Of a stretch of DNA of 64,000 nucleotides, positions 8,681 through 18,279 are shown piece by piece. The position numbers and the translations under genes are program-made. How positions within the stretch are numbered: the stretch's first letter is position 1; the number at the start of each line of letters is the position of its first letter. The stretch comes from Lachnospiraceae bacterium (lineage in GTDB: Bacteria; Bacillota; Clostridia; Lachnospirales; Lachnospiraceae), in contig JAEENO010000020.1 of NCBI GenBank assembly GCA_016283755.1, forward strand, positions 1 to 64,000, in the 5' to 3' direction. The notes under the pieces are model-generated. The model was not told the origin of the DNA. It was given only the letters and a program-made list of their open reading frames with translations, and did no database searches.

Positions 8681-9172
8681 TTAACCTTCAATCTCCTTGA
8701 TCTTATCAAGAATCTCTGTAGGAGCTGATGCGGTAAGCTCTTCGAGAACATCCAATGTTTCTTCTCTCTCCTGCTCAAGTTCATTGAATATCTGGTAGAT
8801 TTCAATCTTAAGAGCATCGGATTCTGTCATGCCTATAAATGAAGCACCGTAATGATAATCATCACTGTCACCCGTGTATCTTACAATTTCAATAACGGCA
8901 TCAATAACTTCCTTGGTCCAGATCTGAAGCTTCATGTTGTAAAATGTACCGGTTTCAAGCTTAATACCGCAATCGAAACCGATTCCAAGCTTAGAAAGAT
9001 CCGTAACCTTAACCTTAATAAACTTAAGCGTCGTAATACCGTCGCTGTCAAGTCTCTCCAACTGCACGGAAACATTAAGATCAAGTCTCTTACTTCTTCT
9101 CTTCTCCATACCTCCGCCGTTACGTCTCATATTTAAGATTTCCTGTGCTTTACGAAGCTTATTCTCTGCCAT
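8681..9172 (-). CDS. PilZ-domain protein (cyclic-di-GMP receptor)
   Basis: PilZ domains bind the second messenger cyclic-di-GMP. Both binding motifs are intact: RxxxR at 25-29 (RRSKR) and DxSxxG at 58-63 (DLSKLG), followed by the beta-barrel strands up to about residue 125 and a C-terminal helix rich in Glu and Leu. No other output domain is visible in the 163 residues, so it would act by binding a partner. A 22-residue charged head precedes the domain. The start has a AAGGAGG site. It has its own terminator, and possible sigma-A boxes lie in the 84-base gap behind queA, so it may be separately transcribed. It suggests that motility or surface behaviour responds to c-di-GMP in this organism. 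Confidence 0.88.
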   Translation of the reverse strand: MAENKLRKAQEILNMRRNGGGMEKRRSKRLDLNVSVQLERLDSDGITTLKFIKVKVTDLSKLGIGFDCGIKLETGTFYNMKLQIWTKEVIDAVIEIVRYTGDSDDYHYGASFIGMTESDALKIEIYQIFNELEQEREETLDVLEELTASAPTEILDKIKEIEG

Positions 9173-9256
9173 GATGCCTCCTTAATATCTAAAAAATATT
9201 ACCGCATACCATATGTCTATTCTATTACAAGTACAACTCATAAATCAAGAGAATAT

Positions 9257-10297
9257 TTAGTGAATAAACATAGCATCTCCGAAACTGAAGAATCTGTACT
9301 TATTCTTAACAGCCTCTTCATATGCTGCAAGTACATTCTCTCTTCCCGCAAGTGCAGATACTAGCATAATAAGAGTTGATTCCGGTAAATGGAAATTGGT
9401 GATAAGCGCATCCAATATCTTAAACTTATATCCCGGATAAATGAAAATTTCGGTGTCTCCCCTTGTTGCTTTTATCGTACCGTCAGGATTTGCCGCAGAT
9501 TCTACAGTTCTGCAGCTTGTTGTACCTACGCATATAACTCTTTTACCGTTTTTCTTGGCATTGTTGATCTTATCGGCCGCTTCTTTTGTTACTTCATAAT
9601 GCTCCGAATGCATCTTATGATCGAGAAGATTATCTTCCTTAACAGGCCTGAACGTTCCGAGTCCTACATGAAGCGTTACTTCAGCAACATCCACACCTTT
9701 TTCCTTAATAGCCTGTAAAAGCTCTTCCGTCATATGCAAGCCTGCGGTAGGTGCCGCAGCAGAACCTTCATACTTTGCATATACAGTCTGATAACGATTC
9801 TTGTCCTTAAGTTCATGCGTAATATAAGGAGGAAGCGGCATAAGGCCAAGCTTATCAAGAATTTCCTCAAATATACCGTCATATGTAAACTTAATGATTC
9901 TATTACCGTCATCAAGAACCTCAGTAATAACACCTTTTAAAAGTCCTTCTCCGAAGATAACTTCAGCTCCGGTTCTTAACTTTTTACCCGGTTTAACAAG
10001 ACATTCCCAACAATCGTTCTCTTTTCTCTTAAGAAGAAGAATCTCTACTGGCTTTTCCATGCCTTCCTTGATTCCGTAGAGTCTTGCAGGAATAACTTTT
10101 GTATTGTTAAGGACAAGGCAGTCACCCGGATTTAAATAATCGATAATGTCCTTAAATACTTTATGTTCAACCTCGCCGGTATCCTTTGAAAGCACCATAA
10201 GTTTCGAAGAAGACCTGTCAGGCAAAGGATCCTGGGCGATCTGTTCTTTCGGCAGATCAAACCAGTAATCCTTAACACTTAACTTAATATCACTCAT
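9257..10297 (-). CDS. queA: S-adenosylmethionine:tRNA ribosyltransferase-isomerase QueA
   Basis: QueA transfers and isomerises the ribosyl part of SAM onto preQ1 in tRNA anticodons, forming epoxyqueuosine. The 346 residues match the family throughout: [22 protein letters not shown] at the start, [10 protein letters not shown] (171-180 region) and the C-terminal [28 protein letters not shown]. Length is normal. Its start is 2 bases from the pheT stop, so it is the last gene of the T-box controlled pheS-pheT-queA unit. The window also has queH, which completes the last step to queuosine, although in a separate operon at 32.2 kb. Confidence 0.97.
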   Translation of the reverse strand: MSDIKLSVKDYWFDLPKEQIAQDPLPDRSSSKLMVLSKDTGEVEHKVFKDIIDYLNPGDCLVLNNTKVIPARLYGIKEGMEKPVEILLLKRKENDCWECLVKPGKKLRTGAEVIFGEGLLKGVITEVLDDGNRIIKFTYDGIFEEILDKLGLMPLPPYITHELKDKNRYQTVYAKYEGSAAAPTAGLHMTEELLQAIKEKGVDVAEVTLHVGLGTFRPVKEDNLLDHKMHSEHYEVTKEAADKINNAKKNGKRVICVGTTSCRTVESAANPDGTIKATRGDTEIFIYPGYKFKILDALITNFHLPESTLIMLVSALAGRENVLAAYEEAVKNKYRFFSFGDAMFIH

Positions 10298-10298
10298 A

Positions 10299-12719
10299 TT
10301 ATTGCCTCAACTGTGCACCAAGAGCCTTAAGCTCATTGATGATTATATCCATCTGCTTATTGACGATTGAATCTTCCAAAGTCTTATCTAAAGCTCTAAA
10401 CGAAACGGAATATGCAAGGGATTTAAATCCTTCTGCAATTCTGTCTCCTTCATATACGTCAAAAAGCTCTACCTTCTCCAAGTATTCACCGCCGTTTCTT
10501 CTTATGCAGGCTTCAATATCTCCCGCAAGAACGGACTTCTCTGTAAGAAGGCTTAAATCTCTTGTAATAGCAGGGAATTTTGCAAGTCCCTGATACTTGA
10601 TATCATAATCGGAAAGCTTTACTATATCGTCCATATCAAGAACAGCAATGTATACCTTTTCCTTGATATCGTAATTACCTGCTACCTGTGGATGAAGTTC
10701 ACCGATAAGACCTAACTCAACATTTCCTGCAAAAATTTTGGCTGCTCTTCCCGGATGAAGATAAGGAATATCTTTAACTGCCTCATACTTAAGGTTTGCT
10801 CTTACGCCGCATTCATTAAGAATATCTTCAACAGCGCCCTTCATCTCGAAGAAATCGCCCATTCCGTACATACCGAGAGTAAGCTTCATTCTTTCTTCAG
10901 GAAGTTCCTTAAGCGGTAACTCCTTAGGAAGATATACCTTAGCCATTTCATATAATGCAACAGCCTTATTTCTGTGTGCATAGTTTAATGAAAGAGATGT
11001 AAGTATTCCTTCAAGAGAAAGCGTACGCATAATACTGTAATCTTCACCGAGAGGATTAAGTATAGTAATTGCATTTCTTATCGGATCTGCTGCATCTATA
11101 CATAATTTATCGAAAACCTTCGGGCTTTCGAATGAAAAGCACATAGCCTCGGAGAATCCGTTAAATCTAGCCGCATTCTTAGCCTTGTCGCGTACAATCT
11201 GGCTCTTGTTCTTTCCACCCATAGTGGATTCGCCGCCCGGCAATGTCATAGGAATCTTGTCATATCCGTAGAATCTTGCTACTTCTTCAGCAAGGTCTGC
11301 CATGCAGTGAATATCCTGTCTCCAGGAAGGAACCTTAATCATACCCGTTGCGGCATCATATGTAAGGAATACCTTCTCAAAATATTTAATCATATCTTCT
11401 TTTGATACGTCAGTACCGAGAAGCTTATTAATCTTTTCAGGCTCAAACTTAACTTCATTGCCTGTACGTACATTAGGATATACGTCAACCATACCGCCAA
11501 CTACTTCACCTGCATCAAGTTCTTCCATAAGCTGGCAGGCTCTGTTGATTGCAAGTAAAGCTGTATTGGGATCAAGTCCTTTTTCAAACTTACCGGAAGC
11601 ATCTGTTCTCATACCGAGCTTTTTACTTGAAAGACGGATATTGGTTCCGTCAAAGCAAGCTGCTTCGAAAAGTACCGTCTTAACGGAATCCGTAATCATT
11701 GAGTTCTCACCGCCCATGATTCCTGCGATACCGATAGGCTTCTTACCGTCGCATATCATAAGAATATCATTTGTAAGCTCGTGCTCCTGTCCGTCAAGAG
11801 TTGTAAATTTCTCACCGTTATCGGCTGTTCTTACTACAATCTTATTATCTTCAACAGTTGAAAGGTCGTAAGCATGCATAGGCTGTCCGAACTCTTCCAT
11901 TACGTAGTTGGTAATATCAACGATATTATTAATAGGTCTTATACCAACGCCTTTAAGTCTTCTCTGCATCCACTTAGGGCTCGGACCGATCTTCACATTC
12001 TTGACTACTCTTGCGATGTATCTACTGCAAAGCTTATTATCCTTAACTTCTACGCTGATATAATCGGAAGCATTCTCGGAATTACCGGTTTCCTTAATCT
12101 CAGGCATCTTGAATTCCTTGTCAAACGTGGCAGCAGCTTCAATAGCAATACCGATTGTCGCATAGCAATCAACTCTGTTGGATGTAATCTCATATTCATG
12201 AGTCACATCATCAAGGCCTAATGCTTTTATAGCATCAGAACCAACCTCTACATCTTCATCGAAAATATAGATTCCGTTATCAGGTGCTTCAGGATAATAA
12301 TCCTTGGATGAACCGAGTTCTTCTATCGAGCACATCATTCCGTTACTCATAACACCGCGAAGTTCACCTGCTTTAATCTCAATACCACCCGGAGTCTTAT
12401 GTCCGTCATGATCTCCCGCTACACGTCCGCCGTCAAGTACTACAGGTACGAGTGCATTAACCACTACATTCGGAGCACCGGTAACAATCTGTATAGGCTC
12501 ACCTTTGCCTATATCAACCTTGCAGATAACAAGCTTATCCGCATCAGGATGCTTATCTATGCTTAATATCTTACCTACAACAATCTTATCAAGATTATCT
12601 GCGGCACACTCAAATCCTTCAACCTTTGTACCGGAAAGAGTCATTTTGTCAGTATATTCCTGTGCACTGCAATTTAAACCGGGCACATATTCTTTAATCC
12701 AATTTAATGATGTATTCAT
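10299..12719 (-). CDS. pheT: Phenylalanine--tRNA ligase beta subunit
   Basis: The large subunit of the (alpha-beta)2 phenylalanyl-tRNA synthetase, which carries the editing site and tRNA anticodon-binding part. The 806 residues begin with [14 protein letters not shown], have the EMAP/OB-like tRNA-binding domain (about 40-150), the B3/B4 editing domain ([26 protein letters not shown] region, about 245-380), the B5 domain and the C-terminal ferredoxin-like anticodon domain ([11 protein letters not shown], about 710-806). Length is standard. It follows pheS by 16 bases and is controlled by the Phe T-box upstream of pheS. Confidence 0.98.
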   Translation of the reverse strand: MNTSLNWIKEYVPGLNCSAQEYTDKMTLSGTKVEGFECAADNLDKIVVGKILSIDKHPDADKLVICKVDIGKGEPIQIVTGAPNVVVNALVPVVLDGGRVAGDHDGHKTPGGIEIKAGELRGVMSNGMMCSIEELGSSKDYYPEAPDNGIYIFDEDVEVGSDAIKALGLDDVTHEYEITSNRVDCYATIGIAIEAAATFDKEFKMPEIKETGNSENASDYISVEVKDNKLCSRYIARVVKNVKIGPSPKWMQRRLKGVGIRPINNIVDITNYVMEEFGQPMHAYDLSTVEDNKIVVRTADNGEKFTTLDGQEHELTNDILMICDGKKPIGIAGIMGGENSMITDSVKTVLFEAACFDGTNIRLSSKKLGMRTDASGKFEKGLDPNTALLAINRACQLMEELDAGEVVGGMVDVYPNVRTGNEVKFEPEKINKLLGTDVSKEDMIKYFEKVFLTYDAATGMIKVPSWRQDIHCMADLAEEVARFYGYDKIPMTLPGGESTMGGKNKSQIVRDKAKNAARFNGFSEAMCFSFESPKVFDKLCIDAADPIRNAITILNPLGEDYSIMRTLSLEGILTSLSLNYAHRNKAVALYEMAKVYLPKELPLKELPEERMKLTLGMYGMGDFFEMKGAVEDILNECGVRANLKYEAVKDIPYLHPGRAAKIFAGNVELGLIGELHPQVAGNYDIKEKVYIAVLDMDDIVKLSDYDIKYQGLAKFPAITRDLSLLTEKSVLAGDIEACIRRNGGEYLEKVELFDVYEGDRIAEGFKSLAYSVSFRALDKTLEDSIVNKQMDIIINELKALGAQLRQ

Positions 12720-12735
12720 ACGTAATTTCCTCTCC

Positions 12736-13758
12736 CTATTTGAACTGCTTTAAGAATCTGTCATCGTTTTCGTAAAGAAGACGAAGGTCGTCAATTTCAT
12801 ACTTTAAAAGCGCAATACGCTCAAGACCAACGCCGAATGCAAAAGCGCTGTATTCATCAGGATCTATGTTACACATATTAAGTACGTTAGGATGAACCAT
12901 ACCGCAGCCCAATATCTCAATCCAGCCTGAACCCTTACAGAATCTGCAGCCCTTACCTCCACACTTAAAGCAGGACACATCCATCTCTGCGGAAGGCTCT
13001 GTAAACGGGAAATGATGCGGACGGAATTTAACCCTGGTATTCTCACCGAACATTTCCTTTGCAAACATTTCAAGCGTACCCTTAAGGTCTGCTAATGTAA
13101 CATTCTTATCTACAATAAGTCCCTCAATCTGATGGAATGAAGGAGAATGAGTCGCATCAATCTCATCGGAACGGAAAACACGTCCCGGTGAAATCATTCG
13201 AAGCGGTAACTTACCTTTCTCCATTGTACGAACCTGTACAGGACTTGTCTGAGTTCTAAGCACTATATCCGAATTGATATAGAATGTATCCTGTTCATCT
13301 TTTGCAGGATGATTTGCAGGAATATTAAGTGCTTCAAAGTTATAATAATCCTTCTCAATTTCAGGTCCTTCAACAATTTCGTAGCCCATACCGGAGAAGA
13401 TTCTTTCCACTTCTTCAAGCGCAAGCGTACAAGGATGTTTCGCACCCACATTAATCTTCTTTGCCGGAAGAGTAACATCGATTACTTCCTTCTCAAGCTT
13501 TAAAGAAAGCTCTTTATTCTCGAGCTTTTTCTTGGTCTCCTCAAGAAAATCCTCTATTGCCTGTCTTGTCTCATTAACGAGCTGTCCGAACTTCGGACGC
13601 TCCTCTTCCGTCAAATCCTTCATAGACTTAAGCATCTGTGAAAGCTCGCCCTTCTTGCCGAGGAACTCAACTCTCGCATCGTTAAGTCTTCCAAGATCTT
13701 CCGATTCAGCAATCTGCTTAATTGCTTTTTCTTTAATTTCTCTAAGCTTATCGTTCAT
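12736..13758 (-). CDS. pheS: Phenylalanine--tRNA ligase alpha subunit
   Basis: The catalytic class II subunit that charges tRNA-Phe. The 340 residues start with a coiled-coil tRNA-binding arm (1-90). Class II motif 2 is seen as [13 protein letters not shown] and motif 3 as [13 protein letters not shown]. The Cys-rich [17 protein letters not shown] segment is normal for Firmicute PheS. A GGGAGACCG ribosome site precedes the ATG. It is the first gene after the T-box leader and is co-transcribed with pheT and queA. Confidence 0.98.
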   Translation of the reverse strand: MNDKLREIKEKAIKQIAESEDLGRLNDARVEFLGKKGELSQMLKSMKDLTEEERPKFGQLVNETRQAIEDFLEETKKKLENKELSLKLEKEVIDVTLPAKKINVGAKHPCTLALEEVERIFSGMGYEIVEGPEIEKDYYNFEALNIPANHPAKDEQDTFYINSDIVLRTQTSPVQVRTMEKGKLPLRMISPGRVFRSDEIDATHSPSFHQIEGLIVDKNVTLADLKGTLEMFAKEMFGENTRVKFRPHHFPFTEPSAEMDVSCFKCGGKGCRFCKGSGWIEILGCGMVHPNVLNMCNIDPDEYSAFAFGVGLERIALLKYEIDDLRLLYENDDRFLKQFK

Positions 13759-13794
13759 ATCGGTCTCCCTTTTTAATAATATACAATTAAAAAA

Positions 13795-14029
13795 GCTCCG
13801 CCCCTATATGGGACGAAGCATACTCCGCGTTACCACCCAAGTTCCGGTCGCCCGGCTCTCGTACGATTCTGTAACGGAAATCATCCGGCATAACCTACAT
13901 ATCAGAAATGCAGCTTGCGATGTGAAATTCACTTAACTTGATGTATCGTCGGAAGCTTCCAGCCAATGACTTCCGTTCTCTGTCGACCATTTTCAAGTGC
14001 TACTGTGCACCGCTCAAACGCTTTTATCA
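13795..14029 (-). promoter_or_regulatory. T-box riboswitch, tRNA-Phe responsive, upstream of pheS
   Basis: This leader senses uncharged tRNA-Phe and prevents termination ahead of pheST-queA. The conserved T-box is present on the minus strand as GGGTGGTAACGCGGAG (13823-13838), the antiterminator core. The specifier codon is TTC (complement of 13924-13926) in the context GAATTTCACATCG, exactly where T-boxes place it, and TTC is a Phe codon. The leader ends in a terminator hairpin at 13795-13819 (GCTTCGTCCC pairing with GGGGCGGAGC) followed by TTTTTT. The 5' end is set from the promoter at 14036-14064. Specifier, target genes and terminator all agree. Confidence 0.95.
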
Positions 14030-14035
14030 AAAGTG

Positions 14036-14064
14036 ATACTATCATATATTCAAGAAAAATACAA
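14036..14064 (-). promoter_or_regulatory. Candidate promoter of the pheS T-box leader
   Basis: Minus strand: -35 TTGTAT (14059-14064), 17-base spacer, -10 TAGTAT (14036-14041). It sits immediately after the YihY stop codon, so transcription would begin near 14029, giving a leader of about 270 bases to the pheS start. Confidence 0.55.
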
Positions 14065-14066
14065 GA

Positions 14067-14924
14067 TTATCTTCTCTTCTTTCTAATTTTCTCAATCTTT
14101 CGTTTTTTAAGTTCAAGGAAAAGCGCCTCGGAATACATTGAATCGAGTTCCGCTGCAATAAACAAAATATACATACCGAAGTAAATCCACATAATTGCAA
14201 GCATAATAGCCATCATGCTTCCGTACATCGAGAATCCGTCAAAATAGTTGACATAAACAGAAATTGCCCATGACAAAAGTGTCCAGCAGATTGATGCCAG
14301 AAATGCCGGAATAAGAACATATTTAAACTTACGTGTTCTGTTCGGAAGAAACATAAGTATGATAACGAACAATATGAATAAAACAGCCGCAAAGATTATA
14401 TATCTGAAATCAATTACCGTCTTAAACACCTTAAATTTAATGGTTACATTTTCAAGTATAAGCTTTTTTACGCGCCTTCCATACATTGCGGATACAATTC
14501 CTGCAATAATAAGAACGGTAAAAATCAATGTATTAAGAATAGCTCTGAATCGTAAAACAAAGAAGTTTCTCTTCTCAGGAAGACCGTATATAGCATTAAG
14601 TCCGTTAGACATACTATGGATTCCCTTTGCAGAAGCCCAGATTGCACCGATAATAGATACCGTCATTACCGACAAGGCGCTGTCGAAAATCTCTTCTATA
14701 ATCGGCACGAGGACGGGTGCGATATATTCAGGAAGATAGTCTTCGACATACTTTATAACAAGATCGCCGGTTAATGGGGTAAATTTAATGAGCGTAACCA
14801 AGAAGATGAAAAACGGAATAACCGACAGGAATAAGAAGAATGCAGTCTGTGCCGCATATGCTCCCACTCTGTCGTTTTGCAGTTCACGCAGTATTCTGTT
14901 AAAATGCGATAATAATCTCGACAT
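14067..14924 (-). CDS. YihY/BrkB-family inner membrane protein
   Basis: An integral membrane protein of the YihY/BrkB family (once miscalled ribonuclease BN). About six membrane helices can be traced. The family pattern is visible at the start (DRVGAYAAQTAFFLFLSVIPFFIFLVTLI) and in ASAKGIHSMSNGLNAIYGLPEKRNF, and the protein ends in a basic cytoplasmic tail (KKRKIEKIRKKRR). Its molecular function is not established. The ATG at 14924 with AAGGTGG upstream is preferred to the TTG one codon earlier. It begins only about 30 bases after the 6S RNA terminator, with no promoter visible between, so expression may depend on read-through. Confidence 0.9.
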   Translation of the reverse strand: MSRLLSHFNRILRELQNDRVGAYAAQTAFFLFLSVIPFFIFLVTLIKFTPLTGDLVIKYVEDYLPEYIAPVLVPIIEEIFDSALSVMTVSIIGAIWASAKGIHSMSNGLNAIYGLPEKRNFFVLRFRAILNTLIFTVLIIAGIVSAMYGRRVKKLILENVTIKFKVFKTVIDFRYIIFAAVLFILFVIILMFLPNRTRKFKYVLIPAFLASICWTLLSWAISVYVNYFDGFSMYGSMMAIMLAIMWIYFGMYILFIAAELDSMYSEALFLELKKRKIEKIRKKRR

Positions 14925-14947
14925 CAATTATAACCACCTTAATAGCA

Positions 14948-14980
14948 GAAAAATCGGAAGCTGTATCCCTACAGCTTCCG
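14948..14980 (-). terminator. Intrinsic terminator of the 6S RNA transcript
   Basis: Minus strand: CGGAAGCTGT pairs with ACAGCTTCCG (14955-14980), followed by ATTTTTCTG. It lies 12 bases past the predicted mature 3' end of the 6S RNA and before the YihY gene. Confidence 0.9.
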
Positions 14981-14991
14981 AAATCTTTTGA

Positions 14992-15170
14992 TTTAATCCC
15001 AAGATGCCGTTCCTGCATTTTTGACTCCTAGCCAATTGCTAGGTGGGTGTCCGCAACACTGTCTTCTGCCTTCCAACGTATCAAGGCTTGACATCCGACA
15101 GGCAATGTAGGATTCCCTTTTAAAGAGATGTAGGTTCAAAAACTACAGGTTGTCGTACATCCCAGGTGTT
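14992..15170 (-). ncRNA. ssrS: 6S RNA (SsrS)
   Basis: 6S RNA mimics an open promoter and binds housekeeping RNA polymerase to damp transcription in stationary phase. The assignment rests on three visible points. First, an isolated transcription unit with a strong promoter (15177-15204) and a terminator (14948-14980) but no protein frame. Second, the ends pair through a closing stem (CCTGGGATG near the 5' end with CATCTTGGG near the 3' end, using G-U pairs). Third, the 3' third has the same order of elements as E. coli 6S RNA: ACAC...CACCTAG, a short hairpin CCTAGC/GCTAGG, then ATGCAGGAACGGCATC closing the molecule. Length is about 179 nt. Exact ends are predicted from the promoter and closing stem only. 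Confidence 0.85.
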
Positions 15171-15176
15171 ATTATT

Positions 15177-15204
15177 ATTATACCAAAGAAAAGCTCAAAT
15201 GCAA
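15177..15204 (-). promoter_or_regulatory. Strong sigma-A promoter of the 6S RNA
   Basis: Minus strand: -35 TTGCAT (15199-15204), 16-base spacer, consensus -10 TATAAT (15177-15182). Start of transcription is expected near 15170. Confidence 0.8.
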
Positions 15205-15273
15205 TAGGCTTTTGTGAACTCGAAGTGACAATTTAGCAACTATTTCGCGTTATTGTGTTAATTGTCGCTACAA

Positions 15274-16953
15274 TTATAAGGTATTGGCCTGCTTTACCAC
15301 GTTCTTGATTGCATCTGCCGCATCCTTAGGAAGCTTGTTGTAGCCGTCCATTTCAGTATCAAGAGACTTAACATAATCAAGTCTGTCCTGCATACGCTGC
15401 TTCATTGTATCAACGTACTTCTTATCCTTAAGATTCGGAACATAACCCTTAACTTCGCAGATTTCGATATCGGAGAAAGGTCCCCACTGAGTAAATTTAG
15501 CCTTACCTTCAACGATAGACTCAAGTACACCCAATGTTACTTCCTTGGTAACTTTCTTGCCCATGAAATCACCGGTATTAATGATATAGCAATCTACGTT
15601 CTTATCCTTAACAAGCTTCTTAAACTTATTGTAGTCGTTAACAAGCGGATATGTTCTGAACGGGTTGGCATAAGGCTCAACTACAAGCTTATTCGGGTCA
15701 ACACCCTCCTTAAGTCTCTCTGCTGTTGAACGCTTGGTTGCAAGTGTAGCACCCATAACAGATGCAAGGCTTGCACCCTTAAGCTTAACTACAGGCGGAA
15801 TTGTAGGATCCTTCATAATCCAGAATATAGCGTTAACAGGTGATTCAATCTTGTCAACTCTGTTCGGTGACCAGAGCTTTGACTTGATTGCACGTCCGTT
15901 ACCGTTTCTGATATCTTCTGTAACAAGAACAACTTTGCCGTCCTCATCAACTGTTGCTGAACAGTTCTGAGCTGTAAGAAGGAACTTGTTATCTTCGCAA
16001 GCTGTAGGATAATCAGCTGTCTTATCAAAGTATGTAGGCTCCAATGCGATTGATGAACATGTATCGGAGTTAATGATAAATGCATCATCATGTAAAACCT
16101 TGATTGCAGGATACTTACCACCGTGCTTAGCATGTGTAAGAGTTGACTTTCCTGATCCCGATAAACCGAATACAGCTGCAACGAACTTCTTTCCGCCCTT
16201 TAATGTGTACTCCTTCTGTCCACCATGGCATGAAGCATAACCGTTTCTGTTAGCCATTGCCCATGCAAGTGTAAGTGTACCCTTCTTGTGCTCTCCGAAG
16301 TATTTCATACCTAAGATTGCTGCGCAGTTCTGTTCTGTATTAAAGTAGCATAAGCAGTTAGGATCGGAAATATCGGTCTGATCTGTACCCTCCCACTGAG
16401 GATTACTGAAGATATAGATATCAGGCTCATTCTCATAGAGCTTACTATTCTTATACATCTTAACATACTCATCCGACATGTACTGGAAGTTAAGCATCCA
16501 GTTATAGAGAAGGTTCTCTTCTCCTTCAGGAATAAGAAGATGAGCTTTTACCATGAATTCAGGGTCGAGTCCGATGAATACTTCTGCATGGTACATTGTA
16601 TTCCATCTTGTATCATAAATTGCATCCATAAGGAGCTTATCAAGCTTCTCTGTATTAACGCCCGGCTGACCGGTAATTCGTCTTGCAGGAGCATATCTAC
16701 CCGTTATAGATCCGTCATTGAAAAGTAAAACCTTAGCATCCGGCTCCAAACCGAACTCTTCGCCTCTATATACAGGCATGTCGGTTACGATTGTTCCCGG
16801 TGAATTCTTTGCGAGTTCATAAGCTTCCTTTAAAGTATTAACCTTAACAACATTGTTGCCGTAGAAAGCTGCCTCGATTATGGATCTTGTCTTTGAAAAT
16901 CCGACCTTACCCGGTCCGATTTCTGTACGTTTAAAATTTGCTCTTGTTGCCAT
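15274..16953 (-). CDS. pckA: Phosphoenolpyruvate carboxykinase (ATP)
   Basis: Interconverts oxaloacetate plus ATP with PEP, CO2 and ADP; in rumen and gut anaerobes it can run in either direction. The kinase P-loop GLSGSGKST and the metal/OAA-binding segment HDDAFIINSD are present, and the size (559 residues) is slightly above the usual 530-540. GxGxGKST type and the absence of GTP-enzyme motifs make it the ATP type. The start has AAGGAGG in good position. A promoter-like pair lies at 16983-17011, so it can be expressed apart from the response regulator located just upstream on the same strand. Confidence 0.97.
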   Translation of the reverse strand: MATRANFKRTEIGPGKVGFSKTRSIIEAAFYGNNVVKVNTLKEAYELAKNSPGTIVTDMPVYRGEEFGLEPDAKVLLFNDGSITGRYAPARRITGQPGVNTEKLDKLLMDAIYDTRWNTMYHAEVFIGLDPEFMVKAHLLIPEGEENLLYNWMLNFQYMSDEYVKMYKNSKLYENEPDIYIFSNPQWEGTDQTDISDPNCLCYFNTEQNCAAILGMKYFGEHKKGTLTLAWAMANRNGYASCHGGQKEYTLKGGKKFVAAVFGLSGSGKSTLTHAKHGGKYPAIKVLHDDAFIINSDTCSSIALEPTYFDKTADYPTACEDNKFLLTAQNCSATVDEDGKVVLVTEDIRNGNGRAIKSKLWSPNRVDKIESPVNAIFWIMKDPTIPPVVKLKGASLASVMGATLATKRSTAERLKEGVDPNKLVVEPYANPFRTYPLVNDYNKFKKLVKDKNVDCYIINTGDFMGKKVTKEVTLGVLESIVEGKAKFTQWGPFSDIEICEVKGYVPNLKDKKYVDTMKQRMQDRLDYVKSLDTEMDGYNKLPKDAADAIKNVVKQANTL

Positions 16954-16982
16954 TATTGAATCCTCCTTACATTAAAGCTTAT

Positions 16983-17011
16983 ATATAATCAAAGACTAAA
17001 TATGCCTTCAA
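16983..17011 (-). promoter_or_regulatory. Candidate pckA promoter
   Basis: Minus strand: -35 TTGAAG (17006-17011), 17-base spacer, -10 TTATAT (16983-16988), in the 61-base gap between the response regulator and pckA. No terminator separates the two genes, so read-through is also possible. Confidence 0.45.
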
Positions 17012-17014
17012 TAA

Positions 17015-17707
17015 CTAATTACCGGAATTAAACTTATATCCGATTCCTTTAACCGTCACAAGCCTGTCCCTATAACGGCCGAGAGCTTTTCTTACCTGCT
17101 TGATATGTGTATCAAGTGTTCTCTCATCTCCATAATAATCAAATCCCCATACATCCGTCAATATCTTGTCGCGAGGTATCGCAATATTTCTGTTCTTAAC
17201 AAGATAGAATAAAAGCGCATACTCTTTAGGTGCCATCATGACTTCATTGCCGTCCACACGAAGTGTTCTTGATGTAAAGTCGACTTCCAAAGTTTCTGTC
17301 TTAAACATATCATGGTTGTCTTCGTTTCTCTTATATTCATTAACAGAAGCCTTCCGCTTAAGAGCGACAGCAACTCTCATCATAAGTTCCTTAGGTGAAT
17401 ACGGCTTAATCACATAATCATCCGCCCCGACTTCAAATCCGTGTATCCTGTCATACTCATCCGCTCTTGCTGTAACAAATATAACCGGAATATCTTTCTT
17501 TTCAAGTATAGCCTTTGCTGCGGAGAATCCGTCAAGCTCAGGCATCATAACATCCATTAAAATTATATCGTAATTATTGATCTCGCACTTTTTAACAGCA
17601 TCCATGCCGTTTCCCGACTCTTCCGTATCGTATCCTTCGAACGCTGCGTACTTCTTAACAAGTGCTCGGTCCTTTGCATTGTCATCAACTATTAAAATTT
17701 TGCTCAT
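17015..17707 (-). CDS. OmpR/PhoB-family response regulator
   Basis: A two-component DNA-binding regulator of 230 residues. The receiver keeps its acidic pair D8-D9, phospho-acceptor D52 (ILMDVMMPELDG), and the switch Thr and Lys (FVTARAD, IKPYSPKEL). The C-terminal winged helix has the family end motif DERTLDTHIKQVRKALG...TVKGIGYKF. No histidine kinase lies nearby, so it is an orphan in this window. It is divergent from the CheY gene across a 191-base shared upstream region and sits just upstream of pckA on the same strand, making pckA a possible target, though this is only positional inference. Confidence 0.92.
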   Translation of the reverse strand: MSKILIVDDNAKDRALVKKYAAFEGYDTEESGNGMDAVKKCEINNYDIILMDVMMPELDGFSAAKAILEKKDIPVIFVTARADEYDRIHGFEVGADDYVIKPYSPKELMMRVAVALKRKASVNEYKRNEDNHDMFKTETLEVDFTSRTLRVDGNEVMMAPKEYALLFYLVKNRNIAIPRDKILTDVWGFDYYGDERTLDTHIKQVRKALGRYRDRLVTVKGIGYKFNSGN

Positions 17708-17812
17708 TTCTCGTCCTAATACATAAATTCTTCATAAACATCGATTATAGTTAATATAACACAAATACAGATAAAAGTAGTAGTACTATTGCTACATTTT
17801 GCAAAAATTTCA

Positions 17813-17841
17813 TTGAAACTACACTTAAAATGTTGTAGTAT
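17813..17841 (+). promoter_or_regulatory. Candidate promoter of the cheY-like operon
   Basis: Plus strand: -35 TTGAAA (17813-17818), 17-base spacer, -10 TAGTAT (17836-17841). Transcription would start near 17848, at the first copy of a direct repeat. Confidence 0.55.
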
Positions 17842-17844
17842 TAA

Positions 17845-17879
17845 GTTAACTTATTATGTATAAGTAAACTTATTATGTA
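17845..17879. repeat. 16-bp direct repeat with 19-bp period ahead of cheY
   Basis: Two copies of GTNAACTTATTATGTA (17845-17860 and 17864-17879) differ at one base and are offset by 19 bp, about two helical turns. They lie from the predicted transcription start to just before the ribosome site, a position suited to a repressor or a 5' UTR element. Confidence 0.6.
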
Positions 17880-17898
17880 ATTTTAGTGAGGTATGTGC

Positions 17899-18276
17899 AT
17901 GAACTCCCAGGATTTAAAAATACTTATCAGTGATGACTCCATATTGGCCCGCAAGCAGCTTAAGGATGTACTTACTTCTGCCGGTTACGACAATTTTGTT
18001 GAAGCAAAAGACGGCAAGGAAGCAGTAAGCCTTTATAAGAAAGGTGACATCGATATAGTCTTTCTTGATATCGTTATGCCTCAGATTGATGGTATTGAAG
18101 CTATCAAGCAGATTAAAGCTGTTGATGAGAATGCTAACATAGTTATGGTTTCTTCAGTCGGTACTCAGGGACAGATTAAGGCAGCAATCGAAGCAGGTGC
18201 TAAGGACTTCATCCAGAAGCCTTTCGTATCCAACCAGATTTTGACTGTATTAGACAATATTGTGAAGGGAAATTAA
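17899..18276 (+). CDS. CheY-like single-domain response regulator
   Basis: A stand-alone receiver of 125 residues with every catalytic residue: D12-D13, phospho-acceptor D57 (FLDIVMPQIDG), S85/S86 and K107-P108. There is no output domain, so it works by binding a partner, as CheY does at the flagellar switch. The start at 17899 is chosen because GTGAGG lies 7 bases upstream; the ATG two codons earlier is only one base from it. Three bases separate its stop from the next gene, which carries a CheX-like domain, so this pair probably forms a phosphorylation/dephosphorylation unit. It need not be the main CheY, since no other core chemotaxis genes lie beside it. Confidence 0.92.
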   Translation: MNSQDLKILISDDSILARKQLKDVLTSAGYDNFVEAKDGKEAVSLYKKGDIDIVFLDIVMPQIDGIEAIKQIKAVDENANIVMVSSVGTQGQIKAAIEAGAKDFIQKPFVSNQILTVLDNIVKGN

Positions 18277-18279
18277 CAT

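Noticed and set aside
15205..15273. A pckA terminator in the gap to the 6S promoter.
   Set aside because: A 7-bp GACAATT/AATTGTC pairing exists, but the loop is long and there is no U run.
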